This document shows, piece by piece, positions 8,693 through 18,000 of a stretch of 64,000 nucleotides of DNA. The translations under genes were made by a program, and so were the position numbers. Location: positions 1,984,001 to 2,048,000 of the forward strand of contig NZ_CP108784.1 of NCBI RefSeq assembly GCF_045207655.1. Reading direction: 5' to 3'. A model generated the notes under the pieces. The model made no database searches and had not been told where the DNA came from. It was given only the letters and a program-made list of their open reading frames with translations. Within the stretch, counting starts at the first letter, position 1. Every line of letters begins with the position of its first letter. This DNA comes from Embleya sp045207655 (GTDB taxonomy: Bacteria > Actinomycetota > Actinomycetes > Streptomycetales > Streptomycetaceae).

Positions 8693-10201
8693 GTGGCTCA
8701 GACCTCGGTTCCGACGGAACCCGGCGAAAATCCCCCGCATCCGCCACACGGATCCGGGACGATCCTCACCGGCGACCCGTCGCCCCCGTCCGGCTCGGCC
8801 GGCTCGGGCGCATTGGACAAGTACTTCAGGATCAGCGCGCGCGGCAGCTCGGTGGGCCGCGAACTGCGCGGCGGCCTCACCACCTTCATGGCGATGGCAT
8901 ACATCCTGCTGCTCAACCCGATTCTGCTCGGTGGCAAGGACGTCAAGGGGCATCAACTCGACCCCGCGCAGATCACCACGATGACCGCGCTGGCGGCGTT
9001 CATCACCACGGTCGCGATGGGCCTGATCGGCAACGTGCCGCTCGCGCTCGCCGCGGGTCTGTCGGTGGCCGGCGTGGTGGGCAATCAGGTGGCCGCCGAG
9101 ATGACCTGGCCGCAGGCGATGGGCCTGTGCGTCATCTACGGCCTGATCATCATGTTGATGGTCGTCTCGGGTCTGCGCGAGCGGATCATGAACGCCATCC
9201 CGATGGCGCTCAAGCACGCGATCACCATCGGCATCGGGCTGTTCATCGCGATGATCGGCCTGAACAAGGCCGGCGTGGTCACCGAGAACGCCGCGCCGGG
9301 CGGACCGCCGGTCACGCTCGGCCCGGCCGGGGAGCTGGCCGGCTGGCCGGTACTGATCTTCGCGGTCACGGTGATCAGCATCTTCCTGCTGATGGCCCGC
9401 AACATCCGCGGCGCGATCCTGATCGGCCTGGTGTTCGGCACGCTGCTGGCGATGGTGGTCAACGCGGTCGTCGACATATCCGACAAGACCTGGGGCGGCG
9501 GCGTCCCGAACCTGCCGGACAAGGTGGTCGACTCGCCCGACTTCGGGCTGTTCGGTGATGTGAGCGTGTTCGGCGGCTTCGCCGAGGCCGGCGGGATCAC
9601 CGCCTCCGTCCTGGTGTTCACCCTGGTGTTCGCGGGCTTCTTCGACGCGATGGCGACCATCATCGGGATCGGCAACGAGGCCAAGCTCGTGGACGACAAG
9701 GGTCGGATGCCCGGCCTGTCCAAGGCCCTGGCCATCGACGGCGCGGGGGGCGTCATCGGTGGCGTGACCAGCTCGTCCGGTCAGACGGTGTTCATCGAGT
9801 CGGCCACCGGCGTCGGCGACGGCGCGCGCACGGGTCTGTCCAGCGTGGTCACCGGCGGCATCTTCGGCCTGATGTTGTTCTTCACGCCGATCGCCGGCGT
9901 GGTCCCGGACCAGGTCGCGGCCGCGGCCCTCGTGGTGATCGGCTCGATGATGATCACCCAGGTCAAGCACATCGACTGGGACGACAAGGCGGCGGCGATC
10001 CCGGCGTTCCTGACCATCGTGCTGATGCCGTTCACGTACTCGATCACCGCGGGCGTCGGCGCCGGCGTGATCGTCTACACCCTGATCAAGGCCGCCCAGG
10101 GCAAGTTCCGCGACATCGGCCCGCTGATGTGGGTCCTCACCCTGGCATTCCTCGTGTTCTTCGCCCTGCATCCGATCAAGGAGTGGTTGGGCGTCAGCTG
10201 A
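8693..10201 (+). CDS. NCS2 purine permease, AzgA type
   Basis: A 502-residue integral membrane protein. After a hydrophilic N-terminus it has the AzgA-subfamily hallmark LTTFMAMAYILLLNP (about residue 62-76), followed by about 12 hydrophobic segments and the conserved GFFDAMATIIGIGNEA region. Family members are proton symporters for adenine, guanine or hypoxanthine in the cytoplasmic membrane, which suits a locus that degrades purines. The GTG start has GGGAGTGGGA upstream. The XdhC gene follows after 37 bp. Confidence 0.9.
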   Translation: MAQTSVPTEPGENPPHPPHGSGTILTGDPSPPSGSAGSGALDKYFRISARGSSVGRELRGGLTTFMAMAYILLLNPILLGGKDVKGHQLDPAQITTMTALAAFITTVAMGLIGNVPLALAAGLSVAGVVGNQVAAEMTWPQAMGLCVIYGLIIMLMVVSGLRERIMNAIPMALKHAITIGIGLFIAMIGLNKAGVVTENAAPGGPPVTLGPAGELAGWPVLIFAVTVISIFLLMARNIRGAILIGLVFGTLLAMVVNAVVDISDKTWGGGVPNLPDKVVDSPDFGLFGDVSVFGGFAEAGGITASVLVFTLVFAGFFDAMATIIGIGNEAKLVDDKGRMPGLSKALAIDGAGGVIGGVTSSSGQTVFIESATGVGDGARTGLSSVVTGGIFGLMLFFTPIAGVVPDQVAAAALVVIGSMMITQVKHIDWDDKAAAIPAFLTIVLMPFTYSITAGVGAGVIVYTLIKAAQGKFRDIGPLMWVLTLAFLVFFALHPIKEWLGVS

Positions 10202-10238
10202 CGCACCGACCGCGCCACCCACACCCCAGGAGACGTCG

Positions 10239-11360
10239 ATGCTCGACCTCGGGACCGAAATCGCGGCATGGCGACGTGCGGGAACGCCATACGCCCTGGC
10301 CACCGTGGTCGGCGTCAGCGGGAGCGCGCCCCGCCCCCCGGGTGCGGCGCTCGCGGTGGCCGCCGACGGCACGGTCGTCGGCAGCGTCTCGGGCGGGTGT
10401 GTGGAGGGTGCGGTGTACGAGCTGTGCCGCGAGGCGCTGGAGAGCGGAACCCCGGTGCTCCAGCGCTTCGGCTACAGCGACGAGGACGCCTTCGCCGTGG
10501 GGCTCACCTGTGGCGGAGTGCTGGACGTGTTCGTTCGACCCGGCGGCGACGCCGCCGTGGAGGCGGCGTTGGCCGCGGCCGAGCGGGACGTCCCGGTCGC
10601 CGCGGCCCAGGTCGTGGCCGGGCCTGCCGAGCTGCTCGGCGCGGTGATCACGGTGATCGCCGACGCGGAGGTGATCGGTACGTACGGCGCCGATCCCGCG
10701 CTGGACGCGTCGGTGATCGACACGGCCCGGGCCATGCTGAACGCGGGCCGCACCGGCTTGTCGACGCTGCGTCCGGACGGCCGCCCGTGCCCGGAGGCGG
10801 GCCCGGACGACATCACCGTCTTCGTCGAGAGCCGCACCCCGCCGCCCCGTCTCCTGGTCTACGGCGCGATCGACTTCGCGGCGGCGGTGGCCCGGATGGG
10901 CAAGCTGCTCGGCTACCACGTGACGGTGTGCGACGCCCGCGAGGTGTTCGCGACGCGACGGCGCTTCCCGGAGGCGGACGAGGTCGTCGTGGACTGGCCG
11001 CACCGCCACCTGGCCTCGATCGCTCCGTCCCTGGACCGACGCACGGTGGTCACGGTGCTCACCCACGACCCGAAGTTCGACATCCCCCTCCTCGACCTCG
11101 CGCTGCGCTTGGACCTGGCCTACGTCGGCGCGATGGGCTCCCGCCGCACCCACGAGGCCCGCCTCGCCCGCCTCCGCGAAACCACCCTCACCGACCGGGA
11201 GTTGGCCGCCCTCCACTCCCCCATCGGCCTGGACCTGGGCGCCCGAACCCCGGAGGAGACAGCCCTGTCGATCTTCGCCGAGGTCATAGCCACCCACCAC
11301 GCCGCCACCGGCCTCCCCCTTCGCACAGCCACAGGCCCCATCCACCCCAAGGCCGCCTGA
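10239..11360 (+). CDS. xdhC: XdhC/CoxI family molybdenum-enzyme maturation protein
   Basis: A 373-residue protein with two recognisable parts. The N-terminal XdhC domain contains VVGVSGSAPRPPGAAL and GSVSGGCVEGAVYE (about 20-60). The C-terminal Rossmann domain contains LLVYGAIDFAAAVARMGKLLGY and YVGAMGSRRTHEARLARL. XdhC proteins bind molybdenum cofactor and help insert its sulfurated form into xanthine dehydrogenase. An AGGAG box lies before the ATG. Position right after the permease and the three xdh subunits supports that client. Confidence 0.92.
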   Translation: MLDLGTEIAAWRRAGTPYALATVVGVSGSAPRPPGAALAVAADGTVVGSVSGGCVEGAVYELCREALESGTPVLQRFGYSDEDAFAVGLTCGGVLDVFVRPGGDAAVEAALAAAERDVPVAAAQVVAGPAELLGAVITVIADAEVIGTYGADPALDASVIDTARAMLNAGRTGLSTLRPDGRPCPEAGPDDITVFVESRTPPPRLLVYGAIDFAAAVARMGKLLGYHVTVCDAREVFATRRRFPEADEVVVDWPHRHLASIAPSLDRRTVVTVLTHDPKFDIPLLDLALRLDLAYVGAMGSRRTHEARLARLRETTLTDRELAALHSPIGLDLGARTPEETALSIFAEVIATHHAATGLPLRTATGPIHPKAA

Positions 11361-11854
11361 CCCCGCCTCCGACCCCAGCCGCCCCTCCACCCCACCCGGC
11401 ACTCCCCAACCCGACCGACACGCAAGACCCCCCCCCAACCCACCCAGGCACCCCACAACAGCCCGGCCGGCGTTTGAGGCCACCCTTCAACCGGGCCAAC
11501 GTCTAAAGCTCCCCATCAAGCCCGACCAGGCACCCCTCCAGCCCGGCCGGCGCTTGAGGCCACCATCAACCCGGCCAACGTCCGAGCCCCCATCAAGCCC
11601 GACCAAGCACCCCTCCAGCCCGGCCAGCGCTTGAGGCCACCTTCAACCCGGCCAACGTCCGAGGCCCCCATCAAGCCCGACCAGGCACCCCTCCAGCCCG
11701 GCCGGCGCTTGAGGCCACCCTTCAACCCGGCCAGGCACCCCTCCAGCCCGGCCGGCGTTTGAGGCCAACCAAGCAACCCAACAGCCCGCCGGCGCATGAG
11801 GCCCCATCCGCGCAACCCGAGGCGCCCAGGTAACGCCCATCCGCCCCCGAAACG
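11361..11854. other. Gene-free stretch, C-rich and repetitive
   Basis: Between xdhC and the csbD terminator no reading frame has real coding character. The first 100 bp are C-rich. The rest is the tandem array annotated separately at 11461-11790. Confidence 0.7.
11461..11790. repeat. Tandem intergenic repeat array, about 78-bp unit
   Basis: Five copies of a unit beginning GCCCGGCCGGCGYTTGAGGC start at 11461, 11541, 11618, 11696 and 11746 (spacings 80, 77, 78 and 50). Each full unit then has a TTCAACCCGGCCAACGTC-like segment and an AAGCCCGACCAGGCACCCCT-like segment. A degraded copy (GCCCGCCGGCGCATGAGGCC) ends the array near 11,800. The core resembles the short GC-rich intergenic repeats common in Streptomyces chromosomes. 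No spacer or leader structure suggests CRISPR. Confidence 0.8.
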
Positions 11855-11890
11855 CCCCGAGGCCCCCAGCGCTCGCCGGGGGCCTCGGGG
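11855..11890 (-). terminator. Terminator hairpin downstream of csbD
   Basis: A 13-bp perfect stem (CCCCGAGGCCCCC at 11855-11867 with its complement at 11878-11890) closes a 10-base loop. It sits 21 bp past the csbD stop and can serve either strand. Confidence 0.7.
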
Positions 11891-11911
11891 ATGCTTACGA
11901 GGGGGGGTGGG

Positions 11912-12121
11912 TCAGTCGCGTTTGAGGGAGCCCTTGATCTTGTTGATCGCCTCGTTGGCCTTGTCCTTGGCGCTCGTGACGGCTTCCTTGGCCTTGGCCG
12001 AACCCTGGTCCTGCTGACCCTCGTCGCGCAGGTCCTCGTTTCCGGTCGCCTCGCCGACCTTCTCCTTGGCCTGGCCGCCGACGTCCTGGGCCTTGTTGCG
12101 GATGTTGTCGTCGATGCCCAT
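11912..12121 (-). CDS. CsbD family stress protein
   Basis: A 69-residue, highly charged, Cys-free protein starting MGIDDNIRNKAQDVGGQAKE and rich in alternating K, E, A and D, the composition of CsbD/YjbJ proteins. The family is usually part of general stress regulons, and its molecular function is unknown. An AGGAGACCCGAGAC spacer precedes the ATG. A strong hairpin follows the stop, so it is probably monocistronic. It lies downstream of, and in the same direction as, the encapsulin gene, with its own 116-bp upstream region. Confidence 0.9.
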   Translation of the reverse strand: MGIDDNIRNKAQDVGGQAKEKVGEATGNEDLRDEGQQDQGSAKAKEAVTSAKDKANEAINKIKGSLKRD

Positions 12122-12237
12122 GTCTCGGGTCTCCTGTCACGATCGACCGCGCGCGTCCGTTGTTCGCGCGACGTCCAGCCCGACCTATAACCGGAAACGA
12201 CCCATCCGACACAATTTGCCGACCCTCGTGACCTTTG

Positions 12238-13650
12238 TCACCCGACTCGGGAGATCTCCACGTTCTCCAGGACGCCGAGCGCGTCGGGCACCAGGATCGC
12301 CGCCGAGTAGTACGCCGTGACCAGGTAGGAGATCAGCGCCTGCTCGTTGATGCCCATGAATCGCACGGACAGGCCGGGCTGGTACTCGTCCGGCAGGCCG
12401 GTCTGGTGCAGGCCCACCACACCCTGGTCGTCCTCACCCGTACGCAGCACCAGGATCGAACTCGTGCGCGCCTCGGAGATCGGGATCTTGTTGCACGGGA
12501 AGATCGGCACCCCGCGCCAGGCCGGGATCTGGTTGCCGCCCACGTCGACCGTGGTCGGGTACAGGCCGAGCCGGCTGCATTCGCGGCCGAACGCGGCGAT
12601 CGTGCGCGGGTGGGCCAGGAACAGCCGGGAGCCGCGCCGCCGGCTGAGCAGCTCGTCCATGTCGTCCGGCGTCGGCGGGCCCGCCTGGGCCTGGATGCGC
12701 TGCTCGTAGTCCGCGTTGTGCAGCAGGCCGAACTCGCGGTTGTTGATCAGCTCGTGTTCCTGCCGCTCGCGCAGCGCCTCGATGGTCAGTCGCAACTGCT
12801 GCTCGATCTGATCCATCGGCTGGTTGTACAGATCGGCCACCCGGCTGTGCACCCGCAGCACCGTCTGCGCCGCGCTCAACTCGTATTCGCGCGGCTTGAG
12901 TTCGTAGTCCACGAAGCTGCCCGGCAGCACCGCCTCGCCATGGTGGCCGGCGGACATCGGGATCTCCGCCTCACCCTTCGCGTTCTGCGGCCGGCCGCTG
13001 CCCTCGACGTAGTCCGCGAGGTGATCGCGCAGCGTGTCGGCGTGGACCCCGTCGAACGCGTCCCGCGGCATCTCGAGCACGATCACCGAGGTGGCCGCCG
13101 TGGCCGTGTAGTCCCAGGTCGACTCTCGGTCGACGAGCATCTTCTCGCCGAAGTGGTCGCCGTCGCCGTGCAGTCCGAGCGAAGTGCGATCGCCGTACGG
13201 TCCCACCCCGAACTTGCCGATCTTGCCGTGCACGACCAGGAATACCCGGTCGTTCGGCTCGCCGATCGTGGCGAGCGTCTCCCCCGCCGCGAACTCCCGC
13301 CGCACGAAGCGGTCCGCCAGCGCGCGCAGCACCTCCTCGTCCTCGAACCCGCGCAACGGAGCCAGTTCGCTCAACTCCGCCGGAATCACCCGGACTTCCG
13401 ATCCGGTCTGGACGAACTGCACCCGCCCGTCGCCCACCCGGTAACTCAACCGCCGGTTGACCCGGTACGTACCACCCGACACCTGGACCCACGGCAACAT
13501 CTTCAGCAGCCACCGAGACGTGATGTCCTGCATCTGCGGGACGGTCTTGGTCGTGGTCGCGAGATTTCGCGCCGCCGCCGTCGCAAGACTCGAACGAGCC
13601 TGCGTGTCCTGGGCCTCACTGTTCGTATCGGCCCCAGCATCGATCGACAA
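12238..13650 (-). CDS. Family 2B encapsulin nanocompartment shell protein
   Basis: A 470-residue protein with HK97-type encapsulin family 2 features: an N-terminal arm (TVPQMQDITSRWLLKMLPWV), and a long C-terminal part with HELINNREFGLLHNADYEQR, FLAHPRTIAAFGREC and GINEQALISYLVTAYYSAAI. A cyclic-nucleotide-binding-like domain is inserted at about residues 100-205 (AAGETLATIGEPNDRVFLVV, HFGEKMLVDRESTWDYTA), which defines subfamily 2B. Such shells normally sit beside their cargo gene, often a terpene cyclase, prenyl synthase or desulfurase. None is adjacent here. Its neighbours are csbD and catalase. Confidence 0.93.
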   Translation of the reverse strand: MSIDAGADTNSEAQDTQARSSLATAAARNLATTTKTVPQMQDITSRWLLKMLPWVQVSGGTYRVNRRLSYRVGDGRVQFVQTGSEVRVIPAELSELAPLRGFEDEEVLRALADRFVRREFAAGETLATIGEPNDRVFLVVHGKIGKFGVGPYGDRTSLGLHGDGDHFGEKMLVDRESTWDYTATAATSVIVLEMPRDAFDGVHADTLRDHLADYVEGSGRPQNAKGEAEIPMSAGHHGEAVLPGSFVDYELKPREYELSAAQTVLRVHSRVADLYNQPMDQIEQQLRLTIEALRERQEHELINNREFGLLHNADYEQRIQAQAGPPTPDDMDELLSRRRGSRLFLAHPRTIAAFGRECSRLGLYPTTVDVGGNQIPAWRGVPIFPCNKIPISEARTSSILVLRTGEDDQGVVGLHQTGLPDEYQPGLSVRFMGINEQALISYLVTAYYSAAILVPDALGVLENVEISRVG

Positions 13651-13829
13651 CGATTCCGCCTCCCCTGGATGAACCGGTCTTCGCGGTCAATCGTTGCCGG
13701 TGCGAGGGCAGCCGGCCATTACCCGAACGGGTGAGACTGGAGAGGCGTCGAAGTGGCTATGTAACTACGGTTGCCCTTGGGTTTCCGGGCCACACGGCCC
13801 CACGCGGCATACGCCCGAACGGCCGAACA

Positions 13830-13861
13830 CGCGCCCGGACGTCCGAGGACATCCGGGCGCG
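13830..13861 (-). terminator. Terminator hairpin downstream of catalase
   Basis: A 10-bp perfect stem, CGCGCCCGGA with TCCGGGCGCG, closes a 12-base loop. It sits 68 bp past the catalase stop, in the 279-bp space before the encapsulin start. It would end the glxK-allB-alc-kat transcript. Confidence 0.6.
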
Positions 13862-13929
13862 CGCGTCGACCCGACCCGATCGGGCTTCGGGTGGCTCTCG
13901 TCCGGGGCCGGACCCGCCGGCCTCGGGGG

Positions 13930-15384
13930 TCAGACGTCCCGCATCGCCGCGACCGCCCGCTTCACACGCGTTCCGTACTCCGGATCCGCCGCGTGGAAGT
14001 GCTGGAGCACCCGATCCACGATGTCGTCCCGGGTGACCTGGCCCAGGCTGCCCGCGATGTTCTCGACCAGCCGAGCCCGTTCCGCGTCGGACATCAGCCG
14101 GTACAGCTCGCCCGCCTGGAAGAAGTCGTCGTCCTTCGCGTGCGCCGGTGCCGCGTGCGCGCCGGCGTGGCCGGTCACCGCGAGCGGAGCGGACAGCGGC
14201 TCGCCGCTCTGGTACGGACCGCCGAAGCTGTTCGGCTCGTAATTCCGGGCCCGCCCGGCGGTGTTGGTCGCCATCGCGCCGTCCCGCCCGTGGTTGACCG
14301 CCACGGTCGCCTTGGGCGCGTTCACCGCGAGCTGCGTGTGGTTGACGCCCAGGCGGTAGCGGTGCGCGTCCGCGTAGGCGAACAGCCGGCCCTGGAGCAT
14401 CTTGTCCGGGCTCGGCCCGATCCCCGGCACGAAGTTGTTCGGGCTGAACGCGGCCTGCTCGACGTCCGCGAACACGTTCTCCGGGTTGCGGTTCAGGGTC
14501 AGCCGACCGACCTCGAGCAGCGGATGGTCCGCGTGCGGCCACACCTTGGTCAGGTCGAACGGGTTGAACCGGTAGCGCGGCGCCTCGGCGACCGGCATCA
14601 CCTGGACGTACAACGTCCAGGACGGGAAGACACCCCGGTCGATCGCCTGGTGCAGGTCGCGCTGATGCGAATCCGGGTCCTCGCCCGCCAGTTCGGCGCC
14701 CTCGGCGCTGGTGAGCGTGCGGATGCCCTGGTTCGTCGTGAAGTGGTACTTGACCCAGAACGCCTCGCCCTCGGCGTTGACCCACTGGTAGGTGTGCGAA
14801 CCGAAACCGTTCATGTGCCGGTAGGACGCCGGGATGCCCCGGTCGCCGAACAGCCACGTGACCTGGTGGGTGGCCTCCGGCGAGTGCGACCAGAAGTCCC
14901 AGACGTTGTCCGGCTCGGTCGTCCCCGTGTACGGGTCGCGCTTCTGCGAGTGGATGAAGTCCGGGAACTTCAGCGGGTCCTTGATGAAGAACACCGGCGT
15001 GTTGTTGCCGACGAGGTCGTAATTGCCCTCCTCGGTATAGAACTTCACCGCGAACCCGCGCGGATCGCGCACCGCGTCGCCCGCGCCCAGGTTGCCCGCG
15101 ACGGTCGAGAAGCGCTGGAACACCTCGGTCCGCCGCCCGACCTCGCCCAGGAAGTGCGCGCGCGTGTAGCGGGTGACGTCCTCGGTCACCTCGAACACGC
15201 CGTACGCGCCGGACCCGCGCGCGTGCACCACCCGCTCCGGGATGCGCTCGCGGTTGAACCGGGCCAACTTCTCGATCAGGTACTGGTCCTGGAGCAGCAG
15301 CGGGCCGCCGGCCCCGGCCGCCGCGCTGTTCTGGTTGTCGAAGACGGGCGCACCGGCCTCCGTCGTCAGTATCGGCTTGCTCAT
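13930..15384 (-). CDS. katA: Catalase (haem, small-subunit type)
   Basis: A 484-residue monofunctional haem catalase. The essential His is in RVVHARGSGAYG (His54), the distal Asn in LVGNNTPVFF (127-128), and the proximal haem-ligand Tyr in RLFAYADAHRYRLG (Tyr337). The length matches the small-subunit clade. It starts 18 bp after the allantoicase stop, so it is in the same operon. That placement suggests it removes H2O2 produced by uricase, rather than being part of an OxyR/CatR stress unit. Confidence 0.95.
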   Translation of the reverse strand: MSKPILTTEAGAPVFDNQNSAAAGAGGPLLLQDQYLIEKLARFNRERIPERVVHARGSGAYGVFEVTEDVTRYTRAHFLGEVGRRTEVFQRFSTVAGNLGAGDAVRDPRGFAVKFYTEEGNYDLVGNNTPVFFIKDPLKFPDFIHSQKRDPYTGTTEPDNVWDFWSHSPEATHQVTWLFGDRGIPASYRHMNGFGSHTYQWVNAEGEAFWVKYHFTTNQGIRTLTSAEGAELAGEDPDSHQRDLHQAIDRGVFPSWTLYVQVMPVAEAPRYRFNPFDLTKVWPHADHPLLEVGRLTLNRNPENVFADVEQAAFSPNNFVPGIGPSPDKMLQGRLFAYADAHRYRLGVNHTQLAVNAPKATVAVNHGRDGAMATNTAGRARNYEPNSFGGPYQSGEPLSAPLAVTGHAGAHAAPAHAKDDDFFQAGELYRLMSDAERARLVENIAGSLGQVTRDDIVDRVLQHFHAADPEYGTRVKRAVAAMRDV

Positions 15385-15402
15385 AGCAGAGTTGACTCCC
15401 TG

Positions 15403-16554
15403 TCAGCTATTCCGGGGAATGGCGGCGCCGGTCTTTCCGAGAGTGGGTGCACCGAGAGTGGGTGCACCGAGGGCCGGCTGTCGCGGGCCCTCGGTGCGTG
15501 CGAACGTCCGCTGCCGCTCCGAGGATCCGAAACGGTTTCGCAGGGCCGTCAGACCGGCCTCGGTCAGCCGTCCCGGCAGGCGCAGTCGGGCCACCCCGCC
15601 GTCCGGGAAGACCTCGATGCGCACGTGCGTCACGGGCGGTACGTCGGTGAGCCGGAACCGGTGCCGGGTGTCCGGCTGCACCCGGGTGCGCGGCAGCAGT
15701 TCGAACCAGGCGTCCGGGTCCACGCTCGCGTCGCTGCCCATCAGGGCGACCCAACCCGGCGCGTTGCCGAGGTAGTTGTCGATGTCGATCTCGGCGGCCA
15801 GGATCTCCGCCTGCTCGACCAGGCGTACCCGCACCCAGTCGTGTCCGTCGTCCCGTCGGCGCCGGGTCTCCCAGCCCTCGCCCATCACCCGCGAGCGGCC
15901 CGGCGCGTTGAGGTTGTGCGGCGAGGAGAAGTAGCGGTCGCTGGCCGCCTCGGCCAGCGCGCCGTACTCCTGCGCCGCGAGGTCCACCGTGAGCCCGTCC
16001 AGCCAGGCCGGATCCGGCACCGCCTCGCCGTACACACGCAGCCGGGCCACCCCGCCGTCGGGGAAGATGTTCAGCCGCACATGGGTGAACCGCTGCCCGG
16101 AGGTGACGGTGAACGGGTGTGCCGTGTCGCCCTTGAGGTCGGTGCGCGCGACGATCGTGGTCCACCGCACCGCCGGGTCGAGCAGTTCCTCGACCGAGGG
16201 TGTGCCGGGCACGGACGCGGCCTCCACCGAACCGCTCGGCGGGTAGTTGCCGGTGAAGAACGCGGTGTCCACCACGATCCCGCGCAGCACACCGGGCACG
16301 CCGAGCCGGACGATCGCCCAGTCGTGCGCGTCCGGTTCGGGATGCGGGTGCTCGGCCGAGGAGCCGCGCCGGCGGCGGGTCTCCCAGCCGTCCATGATCT
16401 GGCCCTTGGGGCCGAACGTGTGCGGTACGAAGACCGGCGGCTCGGCCTTGAGCAGGTTCTCCTTCTCGGCGAACCACTCGTCGTTGGCGGCCACCACGCC
16501 CGCCCCGAGGGCGCGCGAGGCGAGGTTGACGTATTCGGTGAAATCGGCGGTCAT
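15403..16554 (-). CDS. alc: Allantoicase
   Basis: A 383-residue enzyme made of two homologous jelly-roll repeats, each with IMDGWETRRRR/VMGEGWETRRRR, a DWVRVRL-like strand and VTHVRIxxFPDGGVARLR. It hydrolyses allantoate to ureidoglycolate and urea. The C-terminal tail carries a 15-bp tandem duplication coding GAPTLGAPTLG. It lies between allantoinase (102 bp upstream) and catalase (18 bp downstream) in one minus-strand unit. Confidence 0.95.
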   Translation of the reverse strand: MTADFTEYVNLASRALGAGVVAANDEWFAEKENLLKAEPPVFVPHTFGPKGQIMDGWETRRRRGSSAEHPHPEPDAHDWAIVRLGVPGVLRGIVVDTAFFTGNYPPSGSVEAASVPGTPSVEELLDPAVRWTTIVARTDLKGDTAHPFTVTSGQRFTHVRLNIFPDGGVARLRVYGEAVPDPAWLDGLTVDLAAQEYGALAEAASDRYFSSPHNLNAPGRSRVMGEGWETRRRRDDGHDWVRVRLVEQAEILAAEIDIDNYLGNAPGWVALMGSDASVDPDAWFELLPRTRVQPDTRHRFRLTDVPPVTHVRIEVFPDGGVARLRLPGRLTEAGLTALRNRFGSSERQRTFARTEGPRQPALGAPTLGAPTLGKTGAAIPRNS

Positions 16555-16656
16555 CGGCTGATCTCCTCGTCCGGAAGGGAGGTCGACGGCTACTCGGCTA
16601 CAACTCGGGACGAGGGGGCGGGCCGTGGCCGCGCAACCGGCGCATTCCCGGGGTGA

Positions 16657-18000
16657 TCACGTGGCGGTCTCCGTCCGGTCCAGGAGCCGCCCGCGCGGGC
16701 TTCCGTGCACGTCCACCGGCGCGCCCGCGAGCCACGTGGTGCGCACCGTGCCGGTGAGCGCGCGGCCCGCGTACGGGGTGACCGGGTTGCGGTGGTGCAG
16801 CCCGGCCGGGTCCACGGTGAACACCGCGTCCGGGTCGAACGCGACCAGGTCGGCGTCGTATCCCGGTGCGATCGCGCCCTTGCGGGCCAGACCCACCAAC
16901 CGGGCCGGGCCGGCCGCCATCAGCGCGACCACGTCGGCCAGTTCGAAGCCGCGTGCCCTGGCCTCGGTCCAGACCGTGGCCAGGCCCAGTTGCAACGACG
17001 CGATCCCGCCCCACGCGGCGGCGAAGTCGCCCACGTCCAGCCGCTTGAGATCGGCGGTGCACGGCGAGTGGTCGGAGACCACGGCGGCGAACGAGCCCGC
17101 CTCGATCCCGCGCCACAGCCGGTCGCGGTTGTCCCGGGAGCGGATCGGCGGGCAACACTTGAACGCGGTGTCGCCCGCCGGAACACCCTCGGCGACCAGG
17201 GTCAGATAGTGCGGGCAGGTCTCGGCGGTGACCGCGATCCCGTCCGCGCGGGCGGCGTCCAGGAGCGGCAACACCCGCGCCGAGGACACGTGCAGGACGT
17301 GCACGCGTGCGCCGGTGCGCTTGGCGATGTCGAGCAACTGCTCGACCGCGACCGTCTCGGCCGCGTCCGGCCGGGACGCGAGGAAGTCGGCGTACGCCCG
17401 GCCGGGCACCTGCGGCGCCGCGTCCAGCACGTGCGGCGCCTCGGCGTGGATGATCGCCAGGGCGTCCAGCCGCGCCTGCTCGGTCAGCGCCTCGGCCAAC
17501 TCGGCCGCGTTCACGTGCGGGAACTCGTCCACACCGGAGGGCGCGAGGAAACTCTTGAACCCGTACACGCCCGCCCGGTACAGCGGTTCCAGCTCGTCGG
17601 TGTTGCCCGGGATCGCGCCGCCCCAGAAGCCCACGTCCACGTATACCCGACCGCGCGCGACCTCCTGCTTGACCCGCAGCGCGTCGAGCGTGACGGTGGC
17701 CGGAATCGAGTTCAGCGGCATGTCGATCAAGGTGGTGACGCCACCGGCCGCCGCCGCCCGGGTCGCGCTCGTGAAGCCCTCCCACGCGGTGCGGCCCGGC
17801 TCGTTGATGTGTACGTGGGTGTCCACCAGGCCCGGCAGCAGGGCGAGTTCGCCCAGATCCTCGACCGGCGCGCCGGCGGCGCTGCGATACGGCGCCACGT
17901 CGGCGATCCGGCCGCCGGCCACGATCACGTCGGCCGGAAGCTCGCCGGCCGGGGTGAACACGCGGCGCGAGCGCAGTACGAGGGTGGGGGTGTGGGTCAC
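16657..18000 (-). CDS. allB: Allantoinase
   Basis: A 447-residue cyclic amidohydrolase. The metal-site residues are visible: HVH in GLVDTHVHINEPGR, the carboxylated Lys in YGFKSFLAPSG, His in IIHAEAP, His in VHVLHVSSA and Asp in VVSDHSPC. It opens the allantoin ring to give allantoate. The GTG start at 18000 overlaps the glycerate kinase stop as GTGA and has GGAGG seven bases upstream, so longer readings of the frame are rejected. Confidence 0.95.
   Translation of the reverse strand: MTHTPTLVLRSRRVFTPAGELPADVIVAGGRIADVAPYRSAAGAPVEDLGELALLPGLVDTHVHINEPGRTAWEGFTSATRAAAAGGVTTLIDMPLNSIPATVTLDALRVKQEVARGRVYVDVGFWGGAIPGNTDELEPLYRAGVYGFKSFLAPSGVDEFPHVNAAELAEALTEQARLDALAIIHAEAPHVLDAAPQVPGRAYADFLASRPDAAETVAVEQLLDIAKRTGARVHVLHVSSARVLPLLDAARADGIAVTAETCPHYLTLVAEGVPAGDTAFKCCPPIRSRDNRDRLWRGIEAGSFAAVVSDHSPCTADLKRLDVGDFAAAWGGIASLQLGLATVWTEARARGFELADVVALMAAGPARLVGLARKGAIAPGYDADLVAFDPDAVFTVDPAGLHHRNPVTPYAGRALTGTVRTTWLAGAPVDVHGSPRGRLLDRTETAT

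Noticed and set aside
11461..11790. CRISPR array
   Set aside because: Units are long, the intervals are themselves repeated, and no cas genes or unique spacers exist.
13930..15384. Catalase as encapsulin cargo
   Set aside because: It lacks an obvious targeting extension and belongs to the allantoin operon; adjacency to the shell gene alone is not evidence.
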